Below are positions 5,245-6,507 of a DNA stretch of 6,507 bases, in pieces. Origin of the DNA: Burkholderiales bacterium (GTDB lineage: Bacteria; Pseudomonadota; Gammaproteobacteria; Burkholderiales; Burkholderiaceae_E). Position 1 is the first letter of the stretch. Each line of letters begins with the position of its first letter. The position numbers and the translations under genes are program-made. The notes below the pieces were generated by a model. The model ran no database searches and was not told where the DNA came from. It was given only the letters and a program-made list of their open reading frames with translations. Where the stretch lies: contig JAIYAG010000585.1 in NCBI GenBank assembly GCA_027489195.1, positions 1 to 6,507 on the forward strand, given 5' to 3'.

Positions 5245-5922
5245 TCACCCCCTGCGCCGCCTCGCCGCCGGTGAGGGCGCCGGCTTGAGCAGCGCCACCA
5301 GCGCGCCGCTGCCTCCGTCGTTCGGACCCGCCTGGCAGAACGCCAGCACCTCGGCACGCTGCGTCAGCCACTTCAGGACCTTGCCCTTGAGGACCGGCTC
5401 CTTGTTGACCGAGCCGAGGCCCTTGCCGTGCACGATCCGCACGCAGCGGATCTCGCGCTTGAGACATTCGGCCAGGAAGTCGGTCAGCGCCTCGCGGGCC
5501 TCGTCGACGCGCAGCCCGTGCAGGTCGAGCTGCTTCTGGATGACCCAGTCGCCGCGGCGCAGCCGACGCGGCACGTCGGGGCCGACGCCGGCCCGTCGGT
5601 AGGACAGGTTCTCGTCGGTGTCGAGCAGGCGTTCGATGTCGATCTCATCGGAGATCGACTCGGCCAGCGCCAGCGATTCGTCGCGCTCGAACTGGCGTGC
5701 CACCGGCGACACCGGCAGCGGCGCCGGGTCGACCCGACCGCTCGGCCGCAGCGGGGCGGCATCGCCGACCGCTGTCCGGAACACGTTGCGCTCGCGTTCG
5801 AGGCGGGCCTGCTCGGCGCGTGCGCGAGCCTCGGCCTCGGCGCGTTCGCGGGCCTGGTCGCGCAGCACGTCGCGCAGGTCGCCCAGCGCGGCGAGCGCGC
5901 CGCGCGCCGGCGCCTTCGCCAT
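5245..5922 (-). CDS. Smr-domain (MutS2 C-terminal-like) protein
   Basis: A 225-residue protein with a C-terminal Smr domain (about 128-213): the LDLHGL motif at 132-137, HGKGLGS at 165-171, KGKVLKWL (179-186), and GGSGALVALLK at 203-213. Smr domains bind or nick nucleic acids; stand-alone bacterial Smr proteins (SmrA/SmrB group) include DNA nicking enzymes and, for E. coli SmrB, an mRNA-cleaving ribosome rescue factor. Which role applies here cannot be read from sequence. Residues about 14-46 form a charged Arg/Glu/Ala-rich helix, likely coiled coil, followed by a loose Pro-rich linker (56-73) and an acidic stretch, DEIDIERLLDTDENLSYRR. The tail is basic (ARRRRG). ATG at 5922 lies 2 bases after the trxB stop, so the two genes form an operon, probably with coupled translation. 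Its stop is 22 bases from that of the convergent DUF3445 gene. Confidence 0.93.
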   Translation of the reverse strand: MAKAPARGALAALGDLRDVLRDQARERAEAEARARAEQARLERERNVFRTAVGDAAPLRPSGRVDPAPLPVSPVARQFERDESLALAESISDEIDIERLLDTDENLSYRRAGVGPDVPRRLRRGDWVIQKQLDLHGLRVDEAREALTDFLAECLKREIRCVRIVHGKGLGSVNKEPVLKGKVLKWLTQRAEVLAFCQAGPNDGGSGALVALLKPAPSPAARRRRG

Positions 5923-5924
5923 GC

Positions 5925-6507
5925 TCAGGCAGCCCCGTCCTGCGCCTCCAGCCAGCGCTGGGCATCGAGCGCGGCCATGCAGCCGGTCCCGGCGCTCGTG
6001 ATCGCCTGGCGGTAGACGTGGTCCTGGACATCGCCGGCGGCGAAGACGCCCTCGACGCTGGTCATCGTCGCCAGCCCCTGCAGGCCGCTGCGGGTGACGA
6101 TGTAGCCGTTGGCCATCTCGACCTGGCCCTCGAAGATCTTGGTGTTCGGCTCGTGGCCGATCGCCACGAACACGCCGTGCAGCGGGATCGGGTCGACCAC
6201 GCCGGAGCGTACGTCGCGCACCTTCATGCCGGTCACCCCCGAGCCGTCGCCGACCACCTCGTCGAGGACGCTGTGCCAGCGCAGCGCGACCTTGCCCGAC
6301 TCGACCTTGGCCATCAGCTTGTCGATCAGGATGGCCTCGGCACGGAAGCGGTCGCGGCGGTGCACCACCGTGACCTTGCTCGCGATGTTCGACAGGTACA
6401 GCGCCTCCTCGACCGCGGTGTTGCCGCCGCCGATCACCGCGACCTCCTGGTTCCGATAGAAGAACCCGTCGCAGGTGGCGCAGCCCGAGACCCCCTTGCC
6501 CATGAAG
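5925..6507 (-). CDS. trxB: Thioredoxin reductase (TrxB), partial (N-terminus beyond right edge)
   Basis: The C-terminal 193 residues of NADPH-dependent thioredoxin-disulfide reductase, a cytosolic FAD enzyme that reduces thioredoxin. The redox-active pair is present as SGCATCDGFFYRNQ (window residues 7-20; Cys9 and Cys12, equivalent to E. coli Cys135 and Cys138). Then come the NADPH-binding GGGNTAVEEA (26-35), HRRDRFRAE (49-57, whose arginines bind the NADPH 2'-phosphate), LHGVFVAIGHEPNT (109-122) and the FAD-binding end GDVQDHVYRQAITSAGTGC (158-176). The frame is open through the right edge; by comparison with the E. coli enzyme about 125-130 N-terminal residues, including the first FAD motif, lie outside the window. 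The ATG at 6503 is internal, not the start. The gene heads an operon with the Smr gene 2 bases downstream. Confidence 0.97.
   Translation of the reverse strand, partial: FMGKGVSGCATCDGFFYRNQEVAVIGGGNTAVEEALYLSNIASKVTVVHRRDRFRAEAILIDKLMAKVESGKVALRWHSVLDEVVGDGSGVTGMKVRDVRSGVVDPIPLHGVFVAIGHEPNTKIFEGQVEMANGYIVTRSGLQGLATMTSVEGVFAAGDVQDHVYRQAITSAGTGCMAALDAQRWLEAQDGAA

Noticed and set aside
5212..5286. Inverted repeat AAGCCGGC ... GCCGGCTT across the DUF3445-smr convergent junction, with inner CTCACC/GGTGAG arms.
   Set aside because: The outer arms are about 59 bases apart, the spacing of inner and outer arms is unequal, and no T-run follows on either strand; not a convincing bidirectional terminator.
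3740..5602. 620-residue plus-strand open frame.
   Set aside because: It is composed almost wholly of Ala/Arg/Gly/Pro, has no motif, and overlaps four genes supported by family hallmarks in other frames.
1..6507. A novel defence, mobile or secondary-metabolite system.
   Set aside because: Every long frame with real protein character fits a known family, and there are no direct repeats of CRISPR type, transposase, integrase, terminal repeats or tRNA-linked attachment site; codon character looks uniform throughout.

Overview
The window reads as an ordinary, tightly packed stretch of chromosome from a high-GC (about 70% by eye) betaproteobacterium, most likely of the order Burkholderiales. This rests on close matches to proteobacterial NadE, GlnB and TrxB, on the nadE-glnB and trxB-smr pairings, and on TACAAT-type -10 elements that are common in that group. 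No RNA gene, mobile element, CRISPR array or prophage piece is visible. Nearly every base is coding; the longest non-coding gap is about 110 bases at most.

Left part: a C-terminally cut GNAT/FemAB-like acetyltransferase (DUF482 family) runs leftward off the window. It is divergent from nadE (glutamine-dependent NAD+ synthetase) and the two ATG start codons share bases inside one CATG. nadE is followed by glnB (P-II nitrogen signal protein), which has its own likely promoter and a good ribosome binding site. Four bases after glnB comes an alpha/beta hydrolase, probably co-transcribed. NadE uses glutamine as nitrogen donor and GlnB reports glutamine and 2-oxoglutarate status, so this group is loosely linked by nitrogen metabolism; the hydrolase has no evident link.

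Middle part: the hydrolase converges on, and overlaps by 44 bases, a leftward DUF4126 membrane protein that starts with TTG. DUF4126 is divergent from a rightward DUF3445 protein related to the heme-dependent oxidative N-demethylase alpha subunit. Between them lies a perfect 16-bp palindrome that may be an operator or may be chance within coding sequence.

Right part: DUF3445 converges, with only 22 bases between stop codons, on a leftward trxB-smr pair: thioredoxin reductase (N-terminus beyond the right edge) followed 2 bases later by a Smr-domain protein.

I do not see a clear new multi-gene system. The items most worth a second look are the shared start codons of GNAT and nadE, the glnB-hydrolase coupling, the palindrome between the DUF4126 and DUF3445 genes, and the stand-alone DUF3445 protein.
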